Part shown: positions 1 to 7,111 of the stretch, one piece after another
Numbering within the stretch: position 1 is the first letter of the stretch
How the letters are laid out: every line of letters starts with the position of its first letter
Assembly (NCBI GenBank): GCA_027056615.1
Contig: JALUKJ010000244.1
Location: forward strand, 1 to 9,774
Length of the DNA: 9,774 nt
DNA from: Campylobacteraceae bacterium
Lineage (GTDB): Bacteria; Campylobacterota; Campylobacteria; Campylobacterales; Sulfurovaceae
Reading direction: 5' to 3'
The notes under the pieces: model-generated
Seen by the model: only the letters and a program-made list of their open reading frames with translations
Database searches by the model: none
Told to the model about the DNA's origin: nothing
Program-made: the position numbers and the translations under genes

Positions 1-696
1 ATGCAAAATATCTCTTTTAAATATGTACAATATGATAAAAAACAAATAAATAATATAAAGAATAAAAAAAATGAAAATTTTAAAAAAAATAATAGTGAAG
101 AGTATAAACCTTATAATAAGATTCAATATCTTCAAAAAAGAGTAATAGATTTTTTAATTGGTGGGGGACTATTTTTAGTAACCTTACCAGTGTTTGGATA
201 TGTTTATTATCGTGTAAAAAAAGAGTCTCCTGGTAAAATTTTTTTTACTCAGTCAAGAATTGGATTAAATGGAAAACCTTTTACATGCTATAAATTTAGA
301 AGTATGCATGTTGATGGAAAATTTAACCCTTATACTCAAGAGAATGACTCTCGTATTTTTCCTTTTGGAAATGTTATGAGAAAGATGCGAATAGATGAAT
401 TGCCACAGCTTATTAATGTATTTAAGGGAGAGATGCATCTAGTAGGACCGAGAGCTGAGTGGGATATTTTGGTTAAAGATTATGAAAAAGTAATACCAAA
501 TTATCATAATAGACATCTTGTTGCCCCAGGTATTACAGGATTAGCTCAAGTTTGTTACCCTTATGGTCGTAATGTTGATGATGCTATTAAAAAATTAGAA
601 TATGATATGAAATATATTAAAAATTGGTCAATATTTAAAGAGATTAGTGTTTTATGGCAGACTATAGCAGTCGTTTTTGGTAAACGAGGTATGTAA
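1..696 (+). CDS. Polyprenyl-phosphate sugar-1-phosphate transferase (bacterial sugar transferase family)
   Basis: This is an initiating phosphoglycosyl transferase that moves a sugar-1-phosphate from a nucleotide sugar onto undecaprenyl phosphate at the inner-membrane face, the first step of a lipid-linked repeat unit. The 231 residues hold one hydrophobic re-entrant helix (about 47-69), KFRSM at 98-102, the Asp-Glu pair of RIDELPQL (D132, E133) that is catalytic in this monotopic family, GEMHLVGPRAE at 143-153 and PGITGLAQV at 176-184. It is the short form with only the catalytic domain, lacking the four extra N-terminal membrane helices of WbaP/WcaJ-type enzymes. Residues 10-40 form an odd Lys/Asn-rich polar extension. 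The ATG is the first base of the window, so a start further upstream and its ribosome site cannot be judged. The sugar it transfers cannot be read from the sequence. Confidence 0.93.
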   Translation: MQNISFKYVQYDKKQINNIKNKKNENFKKNNSEEYKPYNKIQYLQKRVIDFLIGGGLFLVTLPVFGYVYYRVKKESPGKIFFTQSRIGLNGKPFTCYKFRSMHVDGKFNPYTQENDSRIFPFGNVMRKMRIDELPQLINVFKGEMHLVGPRAEWDILVKDYEKVIPNYHNRHLVAPGITGLAQVCYPYGRNVDDAIKKLEYDMKYIKNWSIFKEISVLWQTIAVVFGKRGM

Positions 697-709
697 AAAT
701 AGAAAATCC

Positions 710-739
710 TTGTTGTTATTTAATATATTATGTTATAAT
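710..739 (+). promoter_or_regulatory. Probable sigma-70-type promoter for the deacetylase pair
   Basis: A -35-like TTGTTG (710-715) is followed after 18 bases by a perfect TATAAT (734-739) preceded by TG at 731-732, an extended -10. It lies between the stop of the sugar transferase (694-696) and the ribosome site at 754-760. It would let the two deacetylase-fold genes be transcribed apart from the upstream gene. A 10-bp inverted repeat covers the -10 box (listed separately). Assigned by eye. Confidence 0.5.
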
Positions 740-744
740 ATATT
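722..744. repeat. A/T-only inverted repeat over the -10 box
   Basis: Arms AATATATTAT (722-731) and ATAATATATT (735-744) are perfect reverse complements, separated by 3 bases. The right arm includes most of TATAAT. This could be an operator for a dimeric regulator or a chance product of A/T-rich sequence. Confidence 0.4.
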
Positions 745-753
745 CCTTACTAT

Positions 754-760
754 AAAAGGA
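754..760 (+). promoter_or_regulatory. Ribosome binding site deciding the start at 767
   Basis: AAAAGGA ends 6 bases before the ATG at 767. The same frame stays open back to an ATG at 677, but that codon lies inside the sugar transferase gene, and the start at 767 begins directly with a signal peptide. Confidence 0.75.
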
Positions 761-766
761 TTTAAA

Positions 767-3061
767 ATGAAAAAAAATAAATTATTTCTACGAGGACTAA
801 TAATAGCCCTCTCTCTCTTAACTTCAACTATAAATGCAACTGTTTATGAAGATGCAGAAGATAACTCTACTGCTAGATGGATAATTATAGATAATATTCC
901 ATCAGGTGCAACAGTAACAAATCTATATGATACTACTCTACAAAGTCATATTATTAATCTTCAAGGAGATAACTACAATAATGCTTATATAATTGGAGGT
1001 GATAATGAAAATAACAACTCTTGGCATAATACTCAAGAACCATTTTTAAAATGGAAAATAAAAAATAGTGGAGGATTTTTATTAGATGTTGTTGTCGAGA
1101 CTCAAAATGGATTACGCTATATTCGTTATAGTGATACAGAAGTAGATATGGGAATTGAGAGTGGAAATATATTAAATAAAGCATTAGGGTACAGTGCTTC
1201 TGATGGAACTTGGCATACTTTTACTAAAGATTTAGAATCTGATTTAAAAAGTTATGAGTCAAATAATAGTCTAATTGCTATTGATGGGATTGTTATACGA
1301 GGAAATTGTAAAATAGATGATATTGAATTATTAGAAACTCCTCCTATAAAAAAAGATTTTATAGTTTATGAAGATGCAGAAGATAACTCAACAGCTAGAT
1401 GGAGTATTGTTGAGAATACTAGTTCAACTGCTACTATATTAAATGTATTAGATGAGACTAGAGTTATTGAGTTTCACAGTAATGATTTATATACTAGTCA
1501 ATACAAATTGAGTTTTCATAATAATAAAAATAACTTTAATATTAAGTGGAATATGAAGACTACAGAAGGTTTTATGATTGATATTGAGGTAATGACAACT
1601 AATGGAGAGCGTTTGCTAAGATATACAGATGAAGATATATCTGTCTCTAATATAGATGAAGATGTTCTTCTTCATGGATTAGGCTATCCTCCTGCTAATG
1701 GAAGTTGGAACAGTGTTATTAGAAACTTAGAGAAAGATTTAAAGAGTTTGGAACCAAATAATAACTTGTTGTCTATAGACTCATTTTTGGTTCGTTCAAA
1801 TGGTAAGTTTGATAATATTGAACTTTTTACCTCTCCTGAAAAGGTTTATGAAGATGCCCAAAATGGTAATACTCAAAATTGGACTATTTATGCAGGAAGT
1901 AATACAGCTACAATAACAAACATATATGACAATAGTATTAAAAGTAGAGTTATCTCCCTTAATGGTAACAGTTATGCTAATAAGTATTTAATTGGAAGTG
2001 ATTACCCTAATGAAGGAGAAGCTTGGAATGATACAAAACATAAAAATATTGAGTGCTCTATAAAAAACAGTGATGGTTTTGTACTCTCTTTAGTTGTTAA
2101 TACCCAAAATGGTGTTCGTTATATCAATTATGTTGATGCCAATGACACTTTAGCTACTATAGATGGAGATACTTTACTTTATGGTATTGGAGAGAGTGCT
2201 TCTAATGGAACTTGGCATACATATATACGAAATATAGAGGCTGATATAAAACAGTTAGAGCCAACTAATAAACTTTTATCTGTTGAGGGATTGATTGTTA
2301 TAGGTAGTATCTCTATTGATAATTTATCACTTTTTAATACTTTACATCCAACACAAAACCAAGCAGGATTGATATTGTCTTTTAATGATACAACTATCTC
2401 TTCATGGTATAATCTTAGAACAATGTTTGCTAAATATAAAGCAAGAGCAACCTTTTTTGTAAGTCACTTTTTCAGTTTAGATAACACTCAGATTAATCAA
2501 CTTAAAACACTAGAAAATGAAGGTTCTGAGATAGGTTGTCATACATATAGTCACAAAGGTGTTCAAAAAGATTTTAATAGTGACCCAACTCGTGTAGATG
2601 AGTATATGCAAGACCAGATTATTCCAGCCTATAATCTTATGATAAATGCAGGGTTTAATCCTGTAAGTTTTGCTTACCCTTATGGTGAACATCAAGTAGA
2701 TTATGATAATGCTGTACGAGCATATTTCCCAAATATACGTTTGACTTATGATGATTTTGAAGCTAATCTAGTAGACCAAAAATCAATTTATCATAGTAGC
2801 AATAGTCACTATAATTTTCTCTTTGGTGCAGGAATAGATACTGACTTTAATAATCCTATTTCAGAAATTGAAACAGCTTTAATTAAAGCTAGAAAAAATG
2901 GTGAGATTATTACCTTTTATGCTCATGATGTTGTAGATGATATTAATAAGAGTTATAATATTTTACCTCAAAAATTAGAGAGTGTTATAGAGAATGCTAA
3001 AAATTTAGGACTGAAATTCTATACATATAAAGAGGCTTATGCAGTAGGGAATCAAAACTAA
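767..3061 (+). CDS. Secreted polysaccharide deacetylase-fold (NodB/CE4) protein with three carbohydrate-binding-like repeats
   Basis: The 764-residue protein starts with a Sec signal peptide (KK, hydrophobic 6-18, likely cut after INA at 24), so it acts in the periplasm or outside the cell. Three tandem repeats follow (about 26-199, 200-359, 360-526). Each begins VYEDA and contains a GxWxxxxRxLexDLKxxEPxNxLLSI-type segment; they look like beta-sandwich carbohydrate-binding modules. The NodB domain (about 534-760) shows SFND (538-541) in the place of TFDD, the metal-binding HTYSH (H592, H596), FAYPYG (635-640) and a late YAHD (H720). Family knowledge: CE4 enzymes remove N- or O-acetyl groups from polysaccharides using a metal held by Asp and two His, with the first Asp of TFDD as base. 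Here that base is Asn540, so activity may be altered or lost. The start was chosen for the ribosome site and signal peptide. The stop overlaps the next ATG. Confidence 0.88.
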   Translation: MKKNKLFLRGLIIALSLLTSTINATVYEDAEDNSTARWIIIDNIPSGATVTNLYDTTLQSHIINLQGDNYNNAYIIGGDNENNNSWHNTQEPFLKWKIKNSGGFLLDVVVETQNGLRYIRYSDTEVDMGIESGNILNKALGYSASDGTWHTFTKDLESDLKSYESNNSLIAIDGIVIRGNCKIDDIELLETPPIKKDFIVYEDAEDNSTARWSIVENTSSTATILNVLDETRVIEFHSNDLYTSQYKLSFHNNKNNFNIKWNMKTTEGFMIDIEVMTTNGERLLRYTDEDISVSNIDEDVLLHGLGYPPANGSWNSVIRNLEKDLKSLEPNNNLLSIDSFLVRSNGKFDNIELFTSPEKVYEDAQNGNTQNWTIYAGSNTATITNIYDNSIKSRVISLNGNSYANKYLIGSDYPNEGEAWNDTKHKNIECSIKNSDGFVLSLVVNTQNGVRYINYVDANDTLATIDGDTLLYGIGESASNGTWHTYIRNIEADIKQLEPTNKLLSVEGLIVIGSISIDNLSLFNTLHPTQNQAGLILSFNDTTISSWYNLRTMFAKYKARATFFVSHFFSLDNTQINQLKTLENEGSEIGCHTYSHKGVQKDFNSDPTRVDEYMQDQIIPAYNLMINAGFNPVSFAYPYGEHQVDYDNAVRAYFPNIRLTYDDFEANLVDQKSIYHSSNSHYNFLFGAGIDTDFNNPISEIETALIKARKNGEIITFYAHDVVDDINKSYNILPQKLESVIENAKNLGLKFYTYKEAYAVGNQN
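842..2343 (+). repeat. Three tandem coding repeats, about 160-174 codons each
   Basis: The units begin at 842, 1364 and 1844, each with a GTTTATGAAGATGC start (VYEDA), spaced 174 and 160 codons apart. Unit 1 matches unit 2 at 38 of 40 bases at the start (842-881 versus 1364-1403). Its middle and end (TQNGxRYIxY, SASxGTWHT) instead look more like unit 3. Unit 2 is shorter and has lost the Trp-containing loop seen in units 1 and 3. The units probably bind the polymer (inference). Confidence 0.85.
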
Positions 3062-4251
3062 TGGATTTACAAATTGCAAAATGGAGAGATGATGTTCGCT
3101 CTCCTGTACTATTGAAAATTGATGATTTAGCTAATATAGAGATAAAAAAATCAAACTCTAAAGAGCTACAAATTGGTGAAGATTGGGGACACTGTGCTTT
3201 TGATAAAAACTCAATGTGGGATTTTTTGACAACACAACTTTTTAATAGATTCCCCAATATAAAAACAACTTTCTTTTTAGTTACTAAGCAGAGAGCCTCC
3301 ATGACTAAAACAGGAAAATATAGCTATAACAAAGCGATGGATGGAGATGATAAATTTATAGACTTTCTTCGTTATCTATATAAAAACCCACAAGTAGAAC
3401 TCTCTTACCATGGAACAACACATGGCGTAGCAGGAGAGAGAGTTGAAGATTTTGTTCAAGAGTGGGAGATGTTTGATTCATTAGATGAAGCAGTAGATAC
3501 AATATCAAAAGGAGAAGAGCTTTTTAAATCTGTTTTAGGTTCATACCCTATGGGTGGAAAGTATTGTGGTTACAAAGAGGGAAAATTTGGAAAAGAGTCA
3601 ATTTCTAAGTCAGGTTTTAAGTGGTGGTGTTTTCATGAAGATAATTTTATTTGGGATAAAAACTCAACTGATTCAAGATACACTTACGATGTAGGTTTTA
3701 TTAATGGTGTAGTTAATATTCCTACTACAGTAGATGCTTCAAATCTATCATTAAAGATTATAAATAGGCTCTTTAGCAGAAAATATCTAAAGAGCCTCTA
3801 TCTTTACTTTAAAGAGGGGAAAACAGTTGAGAAACATATAGAGTCACTCTATAATAATCGACAAATTATCTCAGTTTATGAACACACCTCTCCATATATG
3901 ACTAATGATACGATTCAATATCCTAATATTGTTACAGATATAGATAACTTAAATCTTATATTTTCTCTACTTGAAAACAAGGATGTTTGGTATGCAACTT
4001 GTAATGAGGTTGCAGATTATTTTATTGATAAATCAAAAGTTACATTAGAAGTAGAGGAAAATCATTTTATCTTAATTGCTAAAGAGAAACTCAATAATGT
4101 TTTAACATTGACATTACCATATAATACGAAAGATTATGAAGTTATAAATAGTCAAGGTAAAAAGGTAGCAGAGTTTTTACGAAAAGAGAATACTCTATAT
4201 TGTACTTATGCTTTTGAGATTAATGAACCATATACGATAAGTGAGCTTTAA
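3061..4251 (+). CDS. Polysaccharide deacetylase-like protein without signal peptide
   Basis: The 396-residue protein has the order of a NodB/CE4-like fold: LLKIDD near the N-terminus (D21, D22), TTFFLV at 69-74, SYHGTTHG with the H-x3-H pair (H117, H121), YPMGGKYCGY at 162-171, WWCFHED at 188-194 and VYEHTSPY (H275) near the end of the barrel. About 70 residues of predicted beta structure follow (327-396). There is no signal peptide or membrane helix, so a cytoplasmic location is likely, unlike its upstream partner. It starts at the ATG of TAATG, one base into the stop of that gene, so the two are probably translationally coupled. Unlike the upstream protein it keeps both Asp of motif 1, so it is a plausible active metal-dependent deacetylase. 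The substrate is unknown; a sugar nucleotide, a lipid-linked intermediate or a protein-bound glycan are all possible. The superfamily call is firmer than the activity. Confidence 0.72.
   Translation: MDLQIAKWRDDVRSPVLLKIDDLANIEIKKSNSKELQIGEDWGHCAFDKNSMWDFLTTQLFNRFPNIKTTFFLVTKQRASMTKTGKYSYNKAMDGDDKFIDFLRYLYKNPQVELSYHGTTHGVAGERVEDFVQEWEMFDSLDEAVDTISKGEELFKSVLGSYPMGGKYCGYKEGKFGKESISKSGFKWWCFHEDNFIWDKNSTDSRYTYDVGFINGVVNIPTTVDASNLSLKIINRLFSRKYLKSLYLYFKEGKTVEKHIESLYNNRQIISVYEHTSPYMTNDTIQYPNIVTDIDNLNLIFSLLENKDVWYATCNEVADYFIDKSKVTLEVEENHFILIAKEKLNNVLTLTLPYNTKDYEVINSQGKKVAEFLRKENTLYCTYAFEINEPYTISEL
3766..3797. repeat. Perfect 11-bp inverted repeat inside the coding region
   Basis: AGGCTCTTTAG (3766-3776) and CTAAAGAGCCT (3787-3797) pair perfectly around a 10-base loop. 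It sits in the middle of the second deacetylase-like gene and has no T-run after it, so it is not a standard terminator. Confidence 0.7.
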
Positions 4252-4261
4252 TGCTCACTTA
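4238..4261. terminator. Hairpin at the convergent gene ends, possible two-way terminator
   Basis: TAAGTGAGC (4238-4246) and GCTCACTTA (4253-4261) form a 9-bp perfect stem with a 6-base loop. The loop contains the stop codons of both converging genes (TAA at 4249-4251 on +, and at 4250-4248 on -). A short TTTT follows on the + strand (4263-4266), with no T-run on the - strand, so termination may be only partial. Confidence 0.6.
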
Positions 4262-5294
4262 ATTTTACTTTTGAGATAAATGTTCTATTTTTTATAAGCT
4301 CTCTAAATGTAGATAGTGTTTCAGCAGATGAGTCAATACGTAAACTTGTTAAGATACCATCATTATCCCAATTTTCATGCCAATAGGTAATGGCTTTAAA
4401 GTTTATATATTTATGAGATAAAATAGTTTTAAACGCGTCTTTTAACCATTTTGTTTTTTTCCCTAATGGGTGATGGTCTGTAACTCCTAACTCTAAAATA
4501 GCAAATGGTTTTTTATTGGAAATCTCTAAAATATCTTTATAGTTATGTTCTAAAATTTCATCAAAGCTATCCCAATAGTTCTCAGCTGGATGAAAAGGTC
4601 CATAGATACTAATACCAATCCAATCAATATAGTCATCTCCAGGGTAGTAGTTTTTAGGTTTATTCCACTCCTCATTTGGCTCTGTTCTAATAGTAGGATG
4701 AAAAAACCAAGTTATATTATTTGCTCCTTCATTACGAAAAAGGTCAATAATATGTCTATAGGCTTGACGATACTTTTTAGGTGCATCACTTGCTTTCCCT
4801 CCATTGAGTACTCCACTCCACCCAAACCAATCTCCATTCATCTCTAATCCAAAATCCATAATAATAGGTATAGCATCAGCTTTTGCCTCTTTTGCCCATG
4901 CTTTAAGTTGCTTATCAAACATGCCACTGTTGATGTTATCAAGGCTATAAGTTATCTCTTTTTGATGCTCTTTAAGTGTACTTCTTGGTAAAAATCGAAC
5001 ATAAGGAGTAGCACCCATATCATGTATAGTATGAATAGATTGTTTAGGATACTTTAACCCCTTAAACCAATGTTGAGAAAATGGTATCCATGCTATTTTT
5101 TTTTGAGATAGTTTTTCAAAATTTTGAATCCTCTCTTTTGTTACTATATCCTCTTCACCCTCCAAATCGGGGAATGCAGAAAAATAGATTTGATTGTTTG
5201 GTGGAGGAGCTACTTTCAGACTCTTTTTTGTATTAAATATTATGGTAGCTAATACTATTAATATAACTATTAGAAAATATATAAAATATTTCAT
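4248..5294 (-). CDS. Membrane-anchored GH26-like glycoside hydrolase (beta-mannanase superfamily)
   Basis: The 348 residues begin with one hydrophobic helix (about 4-20) with no lipobox Cys, so it is probably a signal anchor that leaves the enzyme facing the periplasm. The rest looks like a (beta/alpha)8 barrel of the GH26 type. FGLEMNGDWFGWSG (148-161) carries the presumed acid/base Glu151, and FAILELG (264-270) carries the presumed nucleophile Glu268. YWHENW at 304-309 adds aromatic cleft residues. In known GH26 mannanases the acid/base Glu is preceded by His; here it is Leu150, which argues for another substrate. It is last in the - strand operon. Its ATG overlaps the stop of the upstream gene by one base (TAATG), implying coupled translation. 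Likely role (inference): trimming or releasing the polymer made by this locus. Family call fairly sure; substrate unknown. Confidence 0.78.
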   Translation of the reverse strand: MKYFIYFLIVILIVLATIIFNTKKSLKVAPPPNNQIYFSAFPDLEGEEDIVTKERIQNFEKLSQKKIAWIPFSQHWFKGLKYPKQSIHTIHDMGATPYVRFLPRSTLKEHQKEITYSLDNINSGMFDKQLKAWAKEAKADAIPIIMDFGLEMNGDWFGWSGVLNGGKASDAPKKYRQAYRHIIDLFRNEGANNITWFFHPTIRTEPNEEWNKPKNYYPGDDYIDWIGISIYGPFHPAENYWDSFDEILEHNYKDILEISNKKPFAILELGVTDHHPLGKKTKWLKDAFKTILSHKYINFKAITYWHENWDNDGILTSLRIDSSAETLSTFRELIKNRTFISKVKLSEH

Positions 5295-6019
5295 TAAAAT
5301 GCTCTTTGTTTTCTATTAATTCTAAAAAGAAATAGGTCAAAAAGAAATTTTGGTGTAGAGATAAAGTTTCTACGCCATAATCTTCGTGGTTCTGCCATAA
5401 AACGTGCTAACCATTCAAGATGTAGATTTAGCCAAAATGAGGAGGGACGAGGTAGAACTTCTGCATAAAAGTCAAAAACAGCACCTATTGAAGAAGCAAT
5501 TGTAAAGTTAAGTTGTTTTTCATTTGTATATAGCCATTTCTCTTGTTTTGGAGCTGTCATTCCCACAAAAAGTACATCTGGATTAAAATCATTTATTCTC
5601 TCTATAATCTCTTGATTTTCTTCTTTAGAAAATTCATTTTTATAAGGTGGAGAGTAGGTTTTAATTTTAATATTTGGGTACTCTTTTGCTATTTTACCTC
5701 TAATTTTAAACAGGGTTATCTCAGAAGCTCCCATATAGAAGACTTTTCCACCTCTTTTATTCATCTCTTTTAGTAGAAATTCATGTAAATCATAACCTGC
5801 AATTTTATAAATATGTCGTTTATATAGTTGTTTTGCTGCTAAAACAATACCACTTCCATCAGGAATTAATATATCTGAAGATATAAGTGCCTTATGAAAA
5901 AGTTTATCCTCTTTAGCTGTTATATATGAGTGAGGATTAATAGTATTGATAATTTGTCGTTTATTTAAGTTTATTGTATTAAGTGGATTTGTAAATATAT
6001 TATAGTTCATTAAATTCAT
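5294..6019 (-). CDS. WecG/TagA/CpsF family glycosyltransferase (GT26)
   Basis: This family transfers a HexNAc-type sugar (ManNAc or ManNAcA in the known members TagA and WecG) from its UDP form to an undecaprenyl-diphosphate-linked sugar on the cytoplasmic side of the membrane. The 241 residues match the usual length. ILIPDGSGIV (50-59) contains Asp54, the counterpart of the proposed catalytic base in TagA. Also present are AGYDL (74-78), GKVFYMGAS (91-99), VGMTAPKQEKW (152-162), SIGAVFDFYA (177-186) and the basic, aromatic C-terminal segment LEWLARFMAEPRRLWRR (201-217) that docks the enzyme to the membrane. The ATG at 6019 follows AGGAAA at good spacing; the in-frame ATG at 6010 is too far from it. 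The gene lies 18 bases after the GT4 gene and overlaps the GH26-like gene by one base. The sugar it uses here is not certain. Confidence 0.93.
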   Translation of the reverse strand: MNLMNYNIFTNPLNTINLNKRQIINTINPHSYITAKEDKLFHKALISSDILIPDGSGIVLAAKQLYKRHIYKIAGYDLHEFLLKEMNKRGGKVFYMGASEITLFKIRGKIAKEYPNIKIKTYSPPYKNEFSKEENQEIIERINDFNPDVLFVGMTAPKQEKWLYTNEKQLNFTIASSIGAVFDFYAEVLPRPSSFWLNLHLEWLARFMAEPRRLWRRNFISTPKFLFDLFLFRINRKQRAF

Positions 6020-6037
6020 AATTATTTCCTAATTTTA

Positions 6038-7111
6038 TTAAGCTTCTACCAAATATGTATGTAGTCGCTTTGAAATTTTGTCGCTCATTAAGTTTTTTTG
6101 AGCATAGTCAAAGTTAAATTGACCAATTTTATTTATATTTGTTTGATTTTTTATAAGTTGTTTAAGTTTTTCTTGTAAATCTTCTCTATCTTTTGGAATG
6201 GTGGTATATCCCATCTCCTCTTTAAAAAAATATTTTAATCCACCAACAGAAGTTGTAACAATAGGTAGACCAAAAGCCATTGCTTCAAGAACAGAGACAG
6301 GTAAACCTTCACTATAGCTAGGAAGAGTATAAATATGTGCTTCTCTAAAAGCTTTTGCTTTTGCTTCACCCTCTATATGTCCAAGTAGTTTAATGTTATT
6401 CATATTTGCAACATAATAAGATACCTCTTTAAAATGTGTACCATTTCCTGCTAACGTGAGTTCTATATGTGGGAACTCCTCTTTTAGTTTGTTAAATGCA
6501 TCAATAAGTTCAAATACTCCTTTCTCTTTTTCCATACGTGCTAGAAATAAGATATTGATTTTTTTAGATAGGTCACTTTTTTTCTGTTTCTCTTCATAAG
6601 AGAAGTTTTGAAGTAGTGTTGAGTCAACAATAGTTGTCTCAATAATTACCTCACCTTTGTAACCCCAATCTATAATTTTCTCTTTTGCTTGAGGAGATAG
6701 GGTAATAATTTTTTTTGCTTTTCCATAGGTATTTAAAAAGAATTTTTGAAAATATCTGTCAACTTTTTTTTCAAACTCTATATCCCACCCATGAAAAAAG
6801 GCAATAAAGGGAATATCTTTTGCAATAAGTTGTTTTGCAAAAAGAGCCTCTCTAACAAAAGCTTTACTTTGAATAGAGGGGTTAAGTACAACCAAATCTA
6901 CTTCAGAAGTACATGCTTTATGAAAAATCCATTGGTCAAGAGGCACTCCCAATATATTTTTACCACGATTTCCTACTTTAACAATGTTAAATTTAGTATC
7001 TGCAAACTTTTTAGTTGAGTCGAAAATAGCTGACCAATAGGAGCATATTCCCCCTTTATAAACTTTGTTAGGTATTGGTATAAGAATAGTTTTTATATTT
7101 TTATTTATCAT
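6038..7111 (-). CDS. GT4 family glycosyltransferase
   Basis: This is a retaining GT-B glycosyltransferase acting at the cytoplasmic membrane face on the lipid-linked repeat unit. Counting from the ATG at 7111 it has 357 residues. KGGICSYW near the N-terminus is the acceptor-side glycine loop. The C-terminal donor domain begins about residue 184 with ILFLARMEKEKGVFELIDAF, whose Arg and Lys contact the diphosphate. SYSEGLPVSVLEAMAFG holds the E-x7-E pair (E268, E276). An ATG at 7123 is in frame, but GGAG (7121-7118) overlaps it and lies 6 bases before the ATG at 7111, so 7111 is the better start. The gene then overlaps the end of the upstream polymerase-like gene by 11 bases, implying coupled translation. 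Donor and acceptor sugars cannot be told. Confidence 0.92.
   Translation of the reverse strand: MINKNIKTILIPIPNKVYKGGICSYWSAIFDSTKKFADTKFNIVKVGNRGKNILGVPLDQWIFHKACTSEVDLVVLNPSIQSKAFVREALFAKQLIAKDIPFIAFFHGWDIEFEKKVDRYFQKFFLNTYGKAKKIITLSPQAKEKIIDWGYKGEVIIETTIVDSTLLQNFSYEEKQKKSDLSKKINILFLARMEKEKGVFELIDAFNKLKEEFPHIELTLAGNGTHFKEVSYYVANMNNIKLLGHIEGEAKAKAFREAHIYTLPSYSEGLPVSVLEAMAFGLPIVTTSVGGLKYFFKEEMGYTTIPKDREDLQEKLKQLIKNQTNINKIGQFNFDYAQKNLMSDKISKRLHTYLVEA

Noticed and set aside
677..766. A longer start for the secreted deacetylase, from the ATG at 677
   Set aside because: It begins inside the sugar transferase gene, would cover the promoter-like sequence, and puts 30 residues ahead of a clear signal peptide. 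The ATG at 767 has a well-spaced AAAAGGA.
954..1184. 76-codon open frame on the - strand
   Set aside because: It lies wholly inside the repeat region of the secreted deacetylase, has a Tyr/His-rich unnatural composition and no ribosome site evident.
767..3061. PEP-CTERM/exosortase-linked deacetylase
   Set aside because: Sugar transferase plus deacetylase loci can belong to exosortase systems, but neither a PEP-CTERM tail nor an exosortase gene is present in this window.
2510..3302. Two - strand open frames (2510-2695 and 2997-3302)
   Set aside because: Both are antisense to the deacetylase-fold genes, which have clear motifs there; no family features were seen in the antisense products.
4590..4847. 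85-codon + strand open frame
   Set aside because: It is antisense to the catalytic region of the GH26-like gene, including the EMNGDW motif, so it is a shadow.
5543..5773. 76-codon + strand open frame
   Set aside because: Antisense to the conserved GMTAPKQEKW region of the WecG/TagA-family gene; composition rich in Phe/Trp/Ile is typical of a shadow.
6746..7018. 90-codon + strand open frame
   Set aside because: Antisense to the GT4 gene and without its own ribosome site or recognisable motif.
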